A stretch of DNA of 64,000 nt from Aliivibrio sp. S3MY1 (GTDB taxonomy: Bacteria; Pseudomonadota; Gammaproteobacteria; Enterobacterales; Vibrionaceae). Positions 63,014 through 64,000 of this stretch are shown here, piece after piece. The first letter of the stretch is position 1, and each line of letters begins with the position of its first letter. The stretch is taken from positions 310,001 through 374,000 of the forward strand of contig NZ_JARACO010000001.1 of NCBI RefSeq assembly GCF_028765575.1, given 5' to 3'. The translations under genes and the position numbers were made by a program. The notes beneath the pieces are model-generated. The model saw only the letters and a list, made by a program, of their open reading frames with translations, was not told the origin of the DNA and did not search any database.

Positions 63014-63671
63014 AATTTATAATTGGGTGGTTTAATCGCAGGTCCTTATTTCTTACTCGTAAATCATTCCATAAACTTAGTCGTGATGATTTTCCTGCCT
63101 GTTGTCCGTTTCCTTTACCTTTCATTAGCCATAGATACTGACCATTAAAACTATAAATTGGTAATAAATCGGTACGCTCTGTTGCTGGTTTTATTTCTTT
63201 ATCAATGTTATCCAAAATCAATGGTACTGAAGATTGCGTTGGGTAATAAGCAAGGACCATATGAAATTGATTTAAATCTAACGCTTTAAGGTAAATCAAT
63301 CTTAATTTTTTATCAGGAACACCTAACTCTAATAAAGAAAAATATTTCGCAATAGTAAAGTCTTCACAATCTCCAGCGTTACTCCCTAAAAACTCCAGAG
63401 GAGTCGCCCAATAATCTTTCTTTCCCCATAACCTAATATCATCGACAAAATAAAGTTGATTGAAAAATGTATTAACTTCTTCAAGCTGTTTCTTTTCACT
63501 TTTATTATCGAGCATTGCAATCAATTCACGCCATGCATTCACTCGTCTCGATGCTCTCTCACCATATTCATCTTTTACGGCTTTAATCCAATTATTTTCT
63601 TGTTTGGTTAAAGCGATAGACGTAAGTGAAAATATGACAAGAGGAAAAATGAATAACCATTTTATCCTCAT
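63003..63671 (-). CDS. lapG: periplasmic cysteine protease LapG
   Basis: The 222-residue protein has a signal peptide (MRIKWLFIFPLVIFSLTSIA). The transglutaminase-like triad is seen as NAGDCEDFTIAKYFSLLELG (Cys), NQFHMVLAYYP (His) and LILDNIDKE (Asp). The Trp in DDIRLWGKKDYWATPLEFLG and acidic calcium-site residues (DCED) match characterised LapG. It cuts the adhesin between the two alanines of the PAAG motif, releasing it from the cell. Confidence 0.94.
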   Translation of the reverse strand: MRIKWLFIFPLVIFSLTSIALTKQENNWIKAVKDEYGERASRRVNAWRELIAMLDNKSEKKQLEEVNTFFNQLYFVDDIRLWGKKDYWATPLEFLGSNAGDCEDFTIAKYFSLLELGVPDKKLRLIYLKALDLNQFHMVLAYYPTQSSVPLILDNIDKEIKPATERTDLLPIYSFNGQYLWLMKGKGNGQQAGKSSRLSLWNDLRVRNKDLRLNHPIINYDE

Positions 63672-63695
63672 CTGTTTTTACTCTCTCTATCCATA

Positions 63696-64000
63696 CTATT
63701 CTTTTAATGCCGAGCTTTTTGCTTGAATTATAGGTTTAAGTAAATAATCAAGAATACTGCGCTTTCCTGTAATGATATCTACCGAAGTTGTCATTCCTGG
63801 AATAATGTAGAATTGCGCTTTCTCGGCTAAATCATCTTGTGATGTTCTAACACGGACTAAATAAAAACTATTTCCTTCTTCATCTTGGATCGTATCCGCA
63901 CTAATATGTTCTAGTGTTCCTTTTAAGCCACCATAACGAGTGAAGTCATAAGCACTGAATTTAACAATGGCCGCTAACCCTGGTCGAAGAAATGCTATAT
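63696..64000 (-). CDS. lapC: membrane fusion protein LapC, 3' part
   Basis: The minus strand from the window end encodes about 100 residues including FLRPGLAAIVKFSAYDFTRY, GGLKGTLEHISADTIQDEEG, FYIIPGMTTSVDIITGKRSI and LDYLLKPI, then stop CTA at 63696-63698. This is the C-terminal beta-barrel and inner-membrane-proximal end of HlyD/LapC-type adaptors. The 5' part lies beyond the window. It is the first visible gene of the lapC-lapG-lapD-lapB unit; 24 bp separate it from lapG. Confidence 0.92.
   Translation of the reverse strand, partial: IAFLRPGLAAIVKFSAYDFTRYGGLKGTLEHISADTIQDEEGNSFYLVRVRTSQDDLAEKAQFYIIPGMTTSVDIITGKRSILDYLLKPIIQAKSSALKE

Overview
The window looks like chromosomal DNA of a Vibrionaceae bacterium, most likely Aliivibrio and close to A. 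(Vibrio) fischeri. The base composition is AT-rich, and the gene set is gamma-proteobacterial (ybbAP/tesA, maoP/hdfR, punC/punR, rlmF, yibL, arfB, pdxH). A Lap-type large-adhesin locus has the adhesin close to lapG, lapD and a dedicated type I secretion system. From memory of published V. fischeri work, the adhesin near lapG on chromosome II is called LapI, so chromosome II is my best guess for the source. No tRNA, rRNA, intact insertion sequence, prophage or CRISPR array was seen.

Layout. 1-1830: a glutaredoxin-like 3' remnant, a cytochrome b562-like protein, a YgiW/YdeI OB-fold protein and an orphan small protein. 1847-7187: ybbA-ybbP divergent from tesA, then maoP divergent from hdfR. 7351-11655: mgtE, a 3D-domain lipoprotein, a Tat-exported PhoX phosphatase with a candidate Pho box, and a tiny lipoprotein. 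11711-16568: an AEC carrier, a GcvA-like regulator, a double cupin, a flavin amine oxidase reduced to its two ends, pepE and a RIO kinase. 16619-22936: a hydrolase, an AI-2E family permease, yddG, a hexanucleotide repeat, a Cache chemoreceptor, a LysR regulator and two very small genes. 23255-28864: a TraF_2/FadL-like barrel, poorly coding DNA, a cold-shock gene with a structured leader, a small membrane protein whose ribosome site can be sequestered, an MscS-type channel, an FMN reductase and a decayed LysR gene. 28876-32663: a TPR protein, LysE/Lrp, a CDF transporter and a LysR regulator.

33125-36892 is a complete ectoine operon, ectA-ectB-ectC-ask, making the compatible solute from aspartate via diaminobutyrate. 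36927-48924 holds a LysR/PACE efflux pair, a HAD phosphatase, a deleted efflux-pump adaptor with an intact-looking operator, rlmF, yibL, arfB-recQ, a FapA/DUF342 protein, punC/punR and pdxH.

49040-64000 is the Lap system. A ~2,450-residue RTX adhesin carries ten near-identical 111-residue cadherin-like repeats and an N-terminal PAAG site fitting LapG cleavage. Divergent from it are a TolC-type outer membrane channel and an OmpA-like lipoprotein. Facing these is an operon lapC (cut by the window end)-lapG-lapD-lapB. By the known Lap model, LapB/LapC/TolC export the adhesin. LapG cuts it off the cell when cyclic di-GMP is low, and cyclic di-GMP-bound LapD holds LapG back.

A recurring theme is decay by internal deletion. 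Four loci (1-96, 14399-14588, 28638-28864, 39849-40100) keep recognisable ends of genes whose middles or starts are gone. I found no wholly unknown multi-gene system. The least explained items are the adhesin's actual role and repeat architecture, and several structured leaders and orphan small genes.
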